DNA of 64,000 nucleotides from DASQUK01 sp035697145 (GCA_035697145.1 DASSDL010000149.1:1-64000), one strand, 5' to 3'. Numbered from the stretch's first letter, positions 23,623-32,902 are shown. The notes: generated by a model not told the origin, from the sequence alone. Translations and numbers: made by a program.

Positions 23623-25770
23623 TCAGGCGGGGAGCTCGCCGGTGTCGAGCAACAGGCGGAACCCGGCCTCGTCGAGGATCGGCACACCCAGCTCCTCGGC
23701 CTTGGTGAGCTTCGACGCCCCGGGCTCCTCTCCCACGACCACCGCGGTCGTCTTCCCGGACACGCTGCCGGGCGACTTGCCGCCCCGGGCCTTGATGGCC
23801 GCCTCGGCCTGTTCGCGGGTGAAGCCCTCGAGGGTGCCGGTCACGACCACGGTCCGGCCGGCCAGTGTCTTGGTCCGGCCGTCGGCACCCGCGCCGCCCG
23901 CCGAGCCGACGAGGTTGAGCCCGGCGGCCCGCAGCCGCTCGATCAGCTCGCGGTTGGCGGGGTCGGAGAACCAGGCGTGGACGGACTCGGCGATGACCTG
24001 TCCGACGCCCTCGGCCGCCGCCAGCTCCTCCACCGACGAGCTCATGATGCGCTCCAGGTCGCCGAACGCGGCCACCAGCGCCTCGGCGCCGGCCGGTCCG
24101 AGGTGGCGGATGTTGAGGCCGACGAGCAGGCGCTCCACGGGCCTGGACCGTGATGCGTCGATCGAGGCCCGCAGGTTGGACGTCGACAGGGCGCCCATGC
24201 GCTCCAGCTTCTCGACCCGCTCCCAGTCGAGGTCGTAGAGGTCGGCGACGCTCTGCACCATGCCCTCGGCGATGAGCTGGGCGATGCGCTTTGTGCCCAG
24301 CGCGTCGATGTCGAGGGCGCCGCGGCCGGCGAAGTGCTCGATCGCTCCCTGGCGCTGGTAGGGGCACTCGGGGTGGATGCAGCGGTGCTCCGCCTCGCCT
24401 TCCGTCCGCACGAGGCGGGAGCGGATGGAGCACGGGCATTCCGTGGGGAAGGTCCATGGCCTCAGCCCATCGGGCCGCTCGGCGACCACGGCCCCGACCA
24501 CCTCGGGGATGACGTCACCGGCTCTGCGGACGATCACCTTGTCGCCGGGCCGGACGTCCTTGGCCTTCACTTGGTCCTCGTTGTGGAGGGTGGCCTGGCC
24601 CACCGTGACCCCGCCCACGAACACCGGCTCGAGCACGGCGTAGGGCGTGGCCCGCCCCGTGCGGCCGATGGAGACGAGGATGTCGTTGAGGCGAGTCGTG
24701 CGCTCCTCGGGCGGGAACTTGTACGCCAGCGCCCAGCGGGGCGCCTTGCTGGTGGATCCCAGCAGCTCGCGCCGGGCCAGGTCGTCGACCTTGACCACGA
24801 CCCCGTCGATCTCGTAGTCGAGGTCGTGGCGGTGCTCCTGCCAGTGGTGGCCGTACTCGAGCACCTCGTCGGGGCCGTTCACGCGGCGGATCTCGGGGTT
24901 GACCGGGAAGCCGAGCCCCGACATCCACTCCAGCGTCTCGTGGTGGCTGGAAAGCGCCGGGCCCCCGTCCAGCTCGCCGAGCTGATAGGTCCACAGCGAC
25001 AGCTCCCGGCTGGCCGTCACCTTGGGGTCCTTCTGGCGCAGCGCCCCAGCGGCGGCGTTGCGGGGATTGACGAAGGGTCGCGCGCCGGCCTCCATCTGGC
25101 GCTCGTTGAGCGACCGGAAGGCCGACAGGGCCATGTAGACCTCGCCCCGTACCTCGAGCACGGCGGGCGCCTGCTTGCCCAGGCGCCGGGGCACCTGATC
25201 GAGCGTGCGGACGTTCTCGGTGACGTCCTCGCCCGTGCGCCCGTCGCCACGGGTGGCGGCCCGCACGTAGCGGCCGCTCTCGTAGCGGATGGAGATGGCG
25301 AGCCCATCGATCTTCAGCTCGCAGACGTAGCCGACCTCCTCGCTCCCCGGCTCGTCCCCGCGGTCGCCGGGCACGCCTCCCGCTCGTGCAGCTTCGCTGC
25401 GGGCCGCTCGGGCCCCGGGTCCGCTATTCAGCGGCCCCTCAGGCGGCGCGCCCGCCAGGCGGCGATGCAGCCGCTCGACCCACGCCCGCAGCTCGGCCTC
25501 GTCGAAGGCGTTGTCGAGACTCATCATGGGGACCCCGTGGACCACCGGAGCGAACAAGGTGATGAGCGGGGTGCCGCCGACCTGCTGGGTGGGCGAGTCG
25601 GGCGTGATCAGTTCGGGGAACTCCTCCTCGAGCGCCCGCAGCTGGCGCACCAGCTCGTCGTACTCGGCGTCGCTGATGACGGGGTCGTCGAGCTCGTGGT
25701 AGCGGCGGTTGTGCTCCCGGATCTCCGTCCGCAGCGCCTCGGCTCGCTCCTCGATCTCCCGGTCAGCCAT
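23623..25770 (-). CDS. ligA: NAD-dependent DNA ligase
   Basis: Essential ligase sealing nicks in replication and repair. It has 715 residues. In order: Ia domain (HNRRYHELDDPVISDAEYDEL), adenylation domain with nucleophile Lys in CELKIDG (K153), NPRNAAAGALRQKD, OB fold with GRTGRATPYAVLEPV, a four-Cys zinc finger (CPC ... HRCIHPECP), helix-hairpin-helix repeats and a C-terminal BRCT domain (AGRTVVVTGTLEGFTREQAE). The usual position of the active Lys is near 115; here an Ala/Gly/Arg-rich insert at about residues 107-144 shifts it (see 25339-25452). No other ligase is in the window, so it should be functional. Confidence 0.96.
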   Translation of the reverse strand: MADREIEERAEALRTEIREHNRRYHELDDPVISDAEYDELVRQLRALEEEFPELITPDSPTQQVGGTPLITLFAPVVHGVPMMSLDNAFDEAELRAWVERLHRRLAGAPPEGPLNSGPGARAARSEAARAGGVPGDRGDEPGSEEVGYVCELKIDGLAISIRYESGRYVRAATRGDGRTGEDVTENVRTLDQVPRRLGKQAPAVLEVRGEVYMALSAFRSLNERQMEAGARPFVNPRNAAAGALRQKDPKVTASRELSLWTYQLGELDGGPALSSHHETLEWMSGLGFPVNPEIRRVNGPDEVLEYGHHWQEHRHDLDYEIDGVVVKVDDLARRELLGSTSKAPRWALAYKFPPEERTTRLNDILVSIGRTGRATPYAVLEPVFVGGVTVGQATLHNEDQVKAKDVRPGDKVIVRRAGDVIPEVVGAVVAERPDGLRPWTFPTECPCSIRSRLVRTEGEAEHRCIHPECPYQRQGAIEHFAGRGALDIDALGTKRIAQLIAEGMVQSVADLYDLDWERVEKLERMGALSTSNLRASIDASRSRPVERLLVGLNIRHLGPAGAEALVAAFGDLERIMSSSVEELAAAEGVGQVIAESVHAWFSDPANRELIERLRAAGLNLVGSAGGAGADGRTKTLAGRTVVVTGTLEGFTREQAEAAIKARGGKSPGSVSGKTTAVVVGEEPGASKLTKAEELGVPILDEAGFRLLLDTGELPA
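25339..25452. other. Hairpin-rich in-frame insertion within ligA
   Basis: This stretch encodes about 38 low-complexity residues just before the KxDG nucleophile motif, where other LigA proteins have a few residues. At DNA level it holds GCAGC-TTC-GCTGC (25388-25400) and the longer stem built on CCGCT-ATTC-AGCGG (25421-25434), extended by GGG/CCC outside one mismatch. It looks like a small palindromic element that entered the gene and kept the frame. Confidence 0.5.
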
Positions 25771-25820
25771 GGGGCGGACTGTACCGACGCGCCAGCGGCG
25801 CGACTCGGCGGTTCCGCCGA

Positions 25821-26828
25821 TCAGGCGCCGACGTTCAACCCGGCGGCGAGCGCTTCGGCTTCGATGCGCCTCGCCAGGTGGCCGGCCAGCTCGAGCACCC
25901 GGTCGGCCTGGAGCGGATCGAGCCCGGCGAGCCCACATGCCGGGGTCACCATCCCCTGCTGGAGGAGGAGCAACGGATCACAGCCGCCGTCGATGAGCAG
26001 GTCCCACTCGCTCATGAGCCGACGCCAGAGCATGTCGGCGCTCTCGCCCAGGGGGCGGTCCGTGGGCACTGCTCCCCAGGCGATCCATCCGCCCCGCTCC
26101 AGGAAGCCGGCGAATGCCCCGGCGTGATCGCTGGCGCCCGCGTCGACCGGCAGCGACAGGATCTGCGGGCCGGCCTGGAGGATGGCCTGCCAGTCGGCCC
26201 GGCCGCAGCAGTGCAGGCCGGCGATGGCGTGCCCCTCGATCGACGCCAGGGCCGACGACACGAGGTCGAGCGTGTCGTCGACCGGCCGCGGGAACCCGGG
26301 CTCCAGCGCCGCGGTCAAACCGGGCTCGTCGAGGAACACCACGGTGGTGGCGCCGGGGGCGGCCCGGCGGGCCGCCGCCACCACCTCCCGAGTGCGCGCC
26401 TCCACCGCCTGGGCGGCGACGGCGAAGGCTCGCTCGGGGGACGCACCCACGGCATGGAGGGCCAGTCCCAGCGTCACAGGTCCGGTCAGCTGGACCTTGA
26501 ACGGTGCCACCCGACCTGCGGCGGCGTCGAGGAAGACACGGAGCCCCACGAACGGCTCGGCGTCGAGCGCCGACTCCGTGAGCGGAAGATCGGGGTCGAT
26601 GACCGACTCGTCGACCAGCAGGGAACCGTCGGGCAGCACCAGCACCCCGGCGATGCCCCAGGCCGCCTGCGGGATCATGCCCTCGACCGGTGACCGCCGC
26701 GGCAAGGACGGCGCCGCCGGCAGCCGGGGCTGGCGGTCGAGCGCGAACTCGGCGGCCTCGTGGGGATCGTCGTGCGGGAGGCTGCCGATGCCGGTCGTCA
26801 GGCCGATCGGGAGCAGGACCTCCCTCAT
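25821..26828 (-). CDS. MetE C-terminal-like (cobalamin-independent methionine synthase fold) protein
   Basis: A 335-residue protein resembling only the catalytic C-terminal barrel of MetE or UROD-like methyltransferases. It starts with LTTGIGSLPHDDP, and the zinc-ligand pattern is present: GLHCCG (His and Cys), FLDEPGL (Glu) and TPACGLAGL (last Cys, as in MetE PDCGL). The N-terminal MetE half is absent. A mycobacterial homologue (Rv3015c in my memory) sits next to ligA in the same way. It may transfer methyl groups from a small donor, but the substrate is unknown. Confidence 0.75.
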   Translation of the reverse strand: MREVLLPIGLTTGIGSLPHDDPHEAAEFALDRQPRLPAAPSLPRRSPVEGMIPQAAWGIAGVLVLPDGSLLVDESVIDPDLPLTESALDAEPFVGLRVFLDAAAGRVAPFKVQLTGPVTLGLALHAVGASPERAFAVAAQAVEARTREVVAAARRAAPGATTVVFLDEPGLTAALEPGFPRPVDDTLDLVSSALASIEGHAIAGLHCCGRADWQAILQAGPQILSLPVDAGASDHAGAFAGFLERGGWIAWGAVPTDRPLGESADMLWRRLMSEWDLLIDGGCDPLLLLQQGMVTPACGLAGLDPLQADRVLELAGHLARRIEAEALAAGLNVGA

Positions 26829-26951
26829 GCCATTCCTCGCTGATCATTCCTCCGGCGCGGTGGCACGCTCTCGGTCACCTCATCCCCCACTCGGCTACAC
26901 CCGCCGCCTGGAATAGCCAGCCGACGCCACCATCGGCAAATCTCCCGGCCC

Positions 26952-27818
26952 GTGGGATCCCTCGGCGCCTGGCCGGCGCGTGTCACCTGGCTCGTCCTTC
27001 CCGTGGTTCTTGGCCCGGCCGTCGGCGATGCCCTGGACGACGCCAGCCGGCCCGTCCAGTTGGTGGCCAGCATCGGCCTGTGGGTCGGCTGGGCCGTGGT
27101 GTTGGTGGCGACGCTGGTGCCGACGACCGTGAGCCTGACCGCGCTCCGCGTGGCGGCACCGGCAGCGGTCGCGGCCGCCCTCGCCGCCACCGTGGCGGAC
27201 GGGCCGTCGGCGGCCGCGGTGGTGGGGCTGGTCGGCGCGCTCGTCGCCGCCATCGCGGCGTTCTGGCCGGGCACTGGTGAGACGTTCGTGGCGGGCTCGT
27301 CCTACGGTGACGAGCGGCGGATGCCGCTGCGGGTTCCCGGCCCCCTGCTCGCCGGACCGCTGGCGCTGATGTGGGCCGTGGCGGCCGCCGGAATGGCGAC
27401 CGGTCCGCTGCTGCTGGCCGCCCGGCAGTGGGTCGCGGGCGCAGTGGCTCTGGCGGTCGGACTCCCGGCCGCGGTGGTCGTCGTCCGGTCGCTGCACACG
27501 CTGGCGCGGCGATGGTTGGTGTTCGTCCCCAACGGTGTGGTGGTGCACGACCCCCTGGCGCTGGTGGAGCCGGTCCTGCTGCGGCGGGCCCACGTGCGAT
27601 CGTTCGGCCCGGCGCCCGCCGACACCGCGGCGCTGGACCTGACCGGGGGGGCGCTCGGCCTGGCGTTGGAGGTCAGACTGGTGCCGCCCGTGTCGCTGGT
27701 GCTGGTGGCCGGAGGACGCCCGGGCGTGAACGAGGCCAGGACCGCCGGAGCGCTGCTGGTCTCGCCCACCCGCCCCGGTGCCGTGCTGGCCGAGGCCCGC
27801 CGCCGGCGCCTGGCGTGA
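26952..27818 (+). CDS. Multi-pass membrane protein, unknown function
   Basis: A 288-residue protein with about six or seven hydrophobic segments in the first 190 residues, then a cytosolic C-terminal domain with RRWLVFVPNGVVVHDPLALVEPVLLRR, LDLTGGALGLALEVRLV and an arginine-rich end. I do not recognise the family; the C-terminal part looks like a PH-like membrane-associated domain (inference). GTG start; divergent from the MetE-like gene with a 123-bp gap. Similar membrane proteins occur near ligA in other actinobacteria, but I cannot name one with confidence. Confidence 0.7.
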   Translation: MGSLGAWPARVTWLVLPVVLGPAVGDALDDASRPVQLVASIGLWVGWAVVLVATLVPTTVSLTALRVAAPAAVAAALAATVADGPSAAAVVGLVGALVAAIAAFWPGTGETFVAGSSYGDERRMPLRVPGPLLAGPLALMWAVAAAGMATGPLLLAARQWVAGAVALAVGLPAAVVVVRSLHTLARRWLVFVPNGVVVHDPLALVEPVLLRRAHVRSFGPAPADTAALDLTGGALGLALEVRLVPPVSLVLVAGGRPGVNEARTAGALLVSPTRPGAVLAEARRRRLA

Positions 27819-27874
27819 CGACCGTCCGGCGCTGTGGCGGCGAGGACCTAGCGCGCGCCCCTGGACCGGACGCC

Positions 27875-27889
27875 CGCGAGTAGCTCGCG
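27875..27889. terminator. Hairpin between convergent membrane-protein and MFS genes
   Basis: CGCGAG-TAG-CTCGCG is a perfect 6-bp stem with a 3-nt loop in the 106-bp gap between two convergent genes, flanked by CGCCC/GGGCG that could lengthen it. Likely a bidirectional terminator without a U tract. Confidence 0.5.
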
Positions 27890-27924
27890 ACCTTCGGGCG
27901 CGTCGGTCACCGGCTCGACGCCGG

Positions 27925-29622
27925 TCACCGCGGCTCCGGATCGGGGGTGGGCGGCGGGACCGACGGTGCACCGGTAACCCGGCCGGTCGACTCCCAATCG
28001 GATGTAGCGGCAGGGACGGTGGCGACAGCGGGCCGATGGCCGTCACCGGCCGAGCTACCGGCCGAGTCACCGGCCATGGCCACGTCCTCGTGGTCGCGGG
28101 CGCGGGCGGGGAGGAACAGCGCCACGATGACCGCCCCGAGGGCCAGGGCGGCTGCCCCGATGATGAAGGCCGTGCTCATGCCGTCGGCGAAGCCCCGTGA
28201 GGCCGCGTCCGCCAGCGCGCGTCCAGGCGGGCCGCCGATCTCGCTCGCGGCCCGCAGCGCGGCGCCGATCTGGTCGTGGATGGCGGTGGCCTGCTCCGGC
28301 GACAACGGGAACCCGCTGATGGCGTCGGTCACGCGAGGTCCGTAGGTGGAGCTCATGACCGAGCCCAGCACGGCGACGCCCAGGGCACCGCCCACCTGGC
28401 GGGTGGTGTCGTTGACCGCGGACCCCACTCCCGCCTTGGCCAGCGGCAGCGATCCCATGATCGACTCGGTGGCGGGGGGCATCACCAACGCCAGGCCGGC
28501 GGCCAGCACCACCAACGCCAACAGCACCTCGGGATAGCTGGCCCCGGCCGTCAGCCGGCTGGCGATGATGAGCCCGACGGCCCCAACGGACAGCCCGGTC
28601 GCCACCACGATCTTCGAGCCGATCCGCTCGACCACCTTGGCGCTGAGCGGGGAGATGAGGATCATCACGCCGGCCATCGGCAGCAACCGGATGCCCGCCT
28701 CGAGCGGCGTGTAGCCCAGGATCGACTGCAGGAACTGCGTCAGCAGGAACAGCGAGCCGAACATGGCGAAGAACGTGAGCATGATCGCGCCGGACGCGGC
28801 GCTGAACCTGGCGTTGCGGAAGAAGCTCACGTCGAGCATCGGGTAGCGGGTCCGCCGCTCCCACAGGACGAAGGTCCCGAGGAGCACCCCCGCCAGCGCG
28901 AAGCCGCCGAGGATCTCGGGATCGGTCCAGCCCCCCGGTCCCTCGATGATCGCCCACACCAGCACCACCAGCCCGGCGATCGACAGCAGGGCGCCGGGCA
29001 CGTCGATGGGCGGCGCCGCCGGGTCCCGCGACGTGGGCACGAACAGTTGGCCGAGCACCAGCGCCACCACCACGACCGGCACGTTCACGAGGAAGACCGA
29101 CCCCCACCAGAAGTGCTCGAGCAGCCAACCCCCGGTGACCGGGCCGATGGCCACGGCGGCGCCGGCCGTCGCCGCCCAGATGGCGATTGCCTGGGCTCGT
29201 TCCCTCCGTTCGGTGAACACGTTGGTGATGATCGACAACGTGGCGGGCATGATCATCGCGCCGCCGACACCCATGAGCGCGCGGGTCGCGATGAGCTGGT
29301 TGGCGCTGTTGGCGAACGACGACAGGATCGATGCCGTGCCCATGACCAACAGCCCGATGGCGAGGGCCCCCCGCCGGCCGAACCGGTCACCGAGCGAGCC
29401 CATGGTCAGGAGCAGGCCCGCGAAGACGAGGATGTAGGCGTCGACGATCCACTGCAGCTGGGTGGTGCTGGCGTCGAGGTCGCGCTGCAGCGTCGGGAGG
29501 GCGACATTGACGATCGTGTTGTCCATCACGATCAGCAGCAGGCTCAGGCACATCACTCCGAGGACGAGCCGGCGGCGGGTGGCGGCCTGGCGCTCGTCGG
29601 CGGGGCCGGTTCGAGTGAGCAT
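27925..29622 (-). CDS. MFS drug transporter, DHA2 (14-TM, EmrB/QacA) family
   Basis: A 565-residue integral membrane protein. The DHA2 motifs are clear: LLIVMDNTIVNVALPTLQRDL (motif D1 of helix 1), GSLGDRFGRRGALAIG (motif A) and LMGVGGAMIMPATLSII (motif B). About 14 hydrophobic segments follow, then a 60-residue hydrophilic tail. The family exports drugs or metabolites by H+ antiport; the substrate is unknown. Gene follows mnmA on the same strand but after a terminator hairpin, so it is probably a separate transcript. Confidence 0.93.
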   Translation of the reverse strand: MLTRTGPADERQAATRRRLVLGVMCLSLLLIVMDNTIVNVALPTLQRDLDASTTQLQWIVDAYILVFAGLLLTMGSLGDRFGRRGALAIGLLVMGTASILSSFANSANQLIATRALMGVGGAMIMPATLSIITNVFTERRERAQAIAIWAATAGAAVAIGPVTGGWLLEHFWWGSVFLVNVPVVVVALVLGQLFVPTSRDPAAPPIDVPGALLSIAGLVVLVWAIIEGPGGWTDPEILGGFALAGVLLGTFVLWERRTRYPMLDVSFFRNARFSAASGAIMLTFFAMFGSLFLLTQFLQSILGYTPLEAGIRLLPMAGVMILISPLSAKVVERIGSKIVVATGLSVGAVGLIIASRLTAGASYPEVLLALVVLAAGLALVMPPATESIMGSLPLAKAGVGSAVNDTTRQVGGALGVAVLGSVMSSTYGPRVTDAISGFPLSPEQATAIHDQIGAALRAASEIGGPPGRALADAASRGFADGMSTAFIIGAAALALGAVIVALFLPARARDHEDVAMAGDSAGSSAGDGHRPAVATVPAATSDWESTGRVTGAPSVPPPTPDPEPR

Positions 29623-29713
29623 GGCGCCTCCGGGGGATGTCGAGACTGGCGGGTCCGCCGAAACCCCAGACTGCGCCTCCCGATTGCGAGACGCAACGGT
29701 TTCGGAACGACCC

Positions 29714-29742
29714 AGGTCCCGTGAACTTGGTCACGGGCCCTG
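29714..29742 (-). terminator. Terminator hairpin after mnmA
   Basis: CCCGTGA-ACTTGG-TCACGGG (29718-29737) is a perfect 7-bp stem, extended outside a bulge by CCAGG/CCTGG. It begins 5 bp beyond the mnmA stop codon, where a terminator for the iscS-mnmA transcript is expected. No U tract. Confidence 0.6.
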
Positions 29743-29746
29743 GCGA

Positions 29747-30802
29747 TCAGTCGGCGGCGATGCCGCCGCCGATCACCTCGTCCCCTTCGTACAGCACCAC
29801 GGACTGGCCGCCGGCCACCCGGCGCACGCGGCCGTCGAACCGCACCACGGCGCGGTCGTTGCCGACTGGCTCGACGCGGGCGGGCCGGGGCGGACCGTGG
29901 GCGCTGCACTGGGCGGCGATCGTCGGGCTCGGGCCGCCACCGGGGGGATCGCCGGACCACACCACCCGCTCCAGCGCCACGTGCTCGCACAGCAGGTCAC
30001 GCTCGGGCCCGACGCGCACTGTGGCTGCGGGAACGTCGACGTCGACGACGTAGCGGGGCGCTCCCCCGCCGGGCAGGCCGAGCCCCCGGCGCTGGCCCAC
30101 GGTGACGAGCTCGACGGCGTCGACCGCGCCGACGTCGCGCCCGGCCTCGTCCACGACGCGGCCGGGTCGCAGGTCCATGCGCCCGCCCAGGAACCCCCGC
30201 CGGCCGCGGCCGGAGGTGATGAAGCACACGTCCTGGCTGTCGGGCTTGCGAGCCGTCCGCAGCCCCAGCGCCTCCGCCTCGAAGCGGACCTCGGCCTTGG
30301 TCATCTCCCCCACCGGCAGCAGCGTGCGGGACAGCTCCGCCTGGCCGAGCACGTAGAGGACATAGCTCTGGTCCTTGGCGGCGTCGGCGCCGCGTGCCAG
30401 GCGCCGCGTCCCGTCCGGGCGGGTGACGATCCGGGCGTGGTGGCCGGTGGCGACCGTGTCGAACCCGACGGCGCGGGCGCGGCGCAGCAACCGGTCGAAC
30501 TTGAGGTGCCGGTTGCATTCGATGCACGGATTGGGCGTGACGCCCCGCCGGTGGGCGTCGACATAGGGGTCGACGACGTGGCGGTCGAAGTCGCCGGAGA
30601 AGGTCCACGTGTGGTGGGCGATCCCGAGCTGTTGAGCCACACGGCGGGCGTCGTCGACGTCCCTCACCGAGCAGCAGCCCGTGTCGGACTCGCCGCCCCA
30701 CAACTTCATGGTCACGCCCACGACGTCGTGGCCGGCGGCGATGAGGCGGGCGGCGGCCACCGAGGAGTCGACTCCCCCCGACATGGCGACGAGGACCTTC
30801 AT
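29747..30802 (-). CDS. mnmA: tRNA-specific 2-thiouridylase
   Basis: Adds sulfur to U34 of the wobble position of tRNAs for Lys, Glu and Gln using a relayed persulfide and ATP. It has 351 residues. The PP-loop is SGGVDSSVAA near the N-terminus, the first catalytic Cys is in NPCIECNRHLKFDRLL and the second in DSQDVCFIT; both are conserved. The ATG overlaps the stop of iscS by 4 nt (ATGA), so it is translationally coupled to its sulfur donor. Order iscS-mnmA is common in actinobacteria. Confidence 0.95.
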   Translation of the reverse strand: MKVLVAMSGGVDSSVAAARLIAAGHDVVGVTMKLWGGESDTGCCSVRDVDDARRVAQQLGIAHHTWTFSGDFDRHVVDPYVDAHRRGVTPNPCIECNRHLKFDRLLRRARAVGFDTVATGHHARIVTRPDGTRRLARGADAAKDQSYVLYVLGQAELSRTLLPVGEMTKAEVRFEAEALGLRTARKPDSQDVCFITSGRGRRGFLGGRMDLRPGRVVDEAGRDVGAVDAVELVTVGQRRGLGLPGGGAPRYVVDVDVPAATVRVGPERDLLCEHVALERVVWSGDPPGGGPSPTIAAQCSAHGPPRPARVEPVGNDRAVVRFDGRVRRVAGGQSVVLYEGDEVIGGGIAAD

Positions 30803-31986
30803 CGCTGCCCCAGGGACTCCGCGTGGCGATCCCGCGCTCCCCGAAGGTGGGCCACCGCAACGGGGATCACCCGCAGGGCGTGGTCGACGTCCGCGTCGGT
30901 CGACGTCCACCCCAACGACAGGCGCAGGGCACCGGCGCCCAGCTCGGGCCCGATGCCCATGGCCGCCAGCACGTGCGACGCCTGGTGAGCACCGCTGGCG
31001 CACGCCGAGGCGGCGGACGCGCACACGCCGGCTTCGTCGAGGAGGAACAGCAGGGCCTCGCTCTCGATGCCCGGGATGCACAGGTGGAGCGTGCCTGGGA
31101 GCCGACAAGCGCCCCCTACGACCCCGGTCTCGACCGCGCCGGGGATGGCGGAGAGAAGGCCGGCGGCCAGGCGATCGCGCAGGGCGCCCACCCACGCCGC
31201 GGCGGCGTTCCGTTCGGCCGCAGCCGCCCGCAGCGCTGCCGCCATGCCGACGATCCCGGCGACGTTGTGGGTGCCGCTGCGCAGCTCTCGCTCCTGTCCG
31301 CCGCCCAGAAGCAGCGGCCGGAGCGGTACGCCGGGCCGAGCCACCAGCGCCCCGACGCCCTGCGGTCCGCCCACCTTGTGCGAGCTGACGGCGATGAGAT
31401 CGGCACCGGCCACCACGGTGGGCAGATCGAGCCAACTGGCCGCCTGGACGGCATCGGTGTGCACGACGGCCCGGGGGGCGCGCCGGCGCACGAGCTCGGC
31501 GGCTTCCGCCACCGGTTGGACCACACCGATCTCGTTGTTGGCCGTCATCAGCGCCAGCAGCGTCACGTCGGGCCTGAGCGCGGCACCGAGCGCATCGAGA
31601 TCCAGCACACCCCGGGCATCGACCGCCACCGTCGCCCCGCCGATCGAGCGAACGGGGTTGCGCACGGCGTCGTGCTCTACCGCGCTGCACAGCACCGGCC
31701 CAGGCCGGGCGGCGTGGACGCCGCGCACGGCCATGTTGTCGGCCTCGGTCCCACCGCTCGTGAACACGACGTCGCCGGGGCGGCAGCCGATCACGTCGGC
31801 GACGACGTCGCGGGCCTCGTCCACCGCCTGGCGGGCGGCCCGGGCCACCCGGTGATCGCCCGAGGGGTTGCCGAACCGCTCTCCCAGCCAGGGCAGCATG
31901 GCGTCGCGCGCGGCAGGACGCAGGGGCGTGGTGGCGGCGTGGTCGAGGTAGGCGAGGCGATCGGGCCGGTCGGGCTGCACGGGCAC
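30799..31986 (-). CDS. iscS: Cysteine desulfurase (IscS/NifS)
   Basis: PLP enzyme that takes sulfur from cysteine and hands it as a persulfide to acceptors such as MnmA. About 395 residues. AYLDHAATTPLRP at the start, FTSGGTEADNMAVRG, the PLP-lysine motif SSHKVGGPQGVGAL, and the catalytic-Cys loop SACASGAHQASHVLAAMG near the C-terminus are all present. GTG 31986 is the best start; GTG 31980 or a farther upstream one are possible. No Fe-S scaffold gene is adjacent, so tRNA thiolation is the most direct role. Confidence 0.93.
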   Translation of the reverse strand: MPVQPDRPDRLAYLDHAATTPLRPAARDAMLPWLGERFGNPSGDHRVARAARQAVDEARDVVADVIGCRPGDVVFTSGGTEADNMAVRGVHAARPGPVLCSAVEHDAVRNPVRSIGGATVAVDARGVLDLDALGAALRPDVTLLALMTANNEIGVVQPVAEAAELVRRRAPRAVVHTDAVQAASWLDLPTVVAGADLIAVSSHKVGGPQGVGALVARPGVPLRPLLLGGGQERELRSGTHNVAGIVGMAAALRAAAAERNAAAAWVGALRDRLAAGLLSAIPGAVETGVVGGACRLPGTLHLCIPGIESEALLFLLDEAGVCASAASACASGAHQASHVLAAMGIGPELGAGALRLSLGWTSTDADVDHALRVIPVAVAHLRGARDRHAESLGQR

Positions 31987-32063
31987 CGGAACAGTCTCGC
32001 AGCCTGTTGCTCGTACCCCCACCGCAGTGGGCGGTGGGCCATCATTCCCCCGGGAAGACACCC

Positions 32064-32831
32064 ATGGACGGCTACGGACCCAGCACGTACGGCGACCGCT
32101 TCGCCGACGTGTACGACGACTGGTACGGCGACGCGTCCGATGCCGCTGCCACGGTCGAGCGGGTGGCGGCGCTCGCCGCCGCTGCCGGCAGCAGCCACGT
32201 GCTGGAACTGGGTGGGGGCAGCGGGCGCCTGGCGGTGCCGCTGGCGGCTCGTGGGATCGCCACGTGGACGGTGGACGCCTCGTTCGCCATGGTGCGGCGG
32301 CTGCGGGACAAGCCGGGCGGCGACCGCGTCCACGCCGTGGTCGGGGACATGGCCGCGCTGCCCCTGTCGGCCCGAGCCCGGTTCGGCGTCGTGCTGTGCG
32401 CGTTCAACACCCTGTTCAACCTCACGACGATCGAGGCCCAGCGGCGCTGCCTGGCCGACGCCGCCGACCGGATCGTCCCCGATGGCGGGCGTCTGGTGGT
32501 CGAGTCGTTCGTCGCGTCGGCCCAAGACGACAGCGACGCCGCGGTGGGCGCCGTCGAGCCCAGGCACATCGGGTTGGACGAGGTGGTGCTGACCGTGAGC
32601 CGGCTCGATCCCGCCAGCCACACCATCACCGGCCAGCACGTGCAGATCACGGAGGCCGGTATCCGCCTGCGCCCGTGGATGTTGCGTTACCTGTCGCCAG
32701 AGGAGTTGGACGCGGTGGCAGCCGAGGCGGGACTACGGCTCGTCGAGCGCCACGCCGGGTGGCGCGCCGAACCGTTCACGGGCGACTCGCCCATCCACGT
32801 GTCCACGTACGCGCTGATGCCTCGCGGTTAG
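32064..32831 (+). CDS. Class I SAM-dependent methyltransferase
   Basis: A 255-residue cytosolic enzyme. Motif I is SHVLELGGGSGRLAVPLAARG, the acidic end of strand 2 is WTVDAS, then GDMAALPLSARARFGVVLCAFNTLFN and motif with GGRLVVESF. This is the standard Rossmann methyltransferase of the type often annotated as UbiE/Cyclopropane-like or unknown. The substrate cannot be told. It is divergent from iscS, with no clear partner downstream; galT follows 71 bp later. Confidence 0.85.
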   Translation: MDGYGPSTYGDRFADVYDDWYGDASDAAATVERVAALAAAAGSSHVLELGGGSGRLAVPLAARGIATWTVDASFAMVRRLRDKPGGDRVHAVVGDMAALPLSARARFGVVLCAFNTLFNLTTIEAQRRCLADAADRIVPDGGRLVVESFVASAQDDSDAAVGAVEPRHIGLDEVVLTVSRLDPASHTITGQHVQITEAGIRLRPWMLRYLSPEELDAVAAEAGLRLVERHAGWRAEPFTGDSPIHVSTYALMPRG

Positions 32832-32902
32832 CGGTACGTTGACGCGGTGCACCACGCCGAGCGCACCACGACAGCCTGCATATCCCCCTCACGCCGTTGA
32901 GA

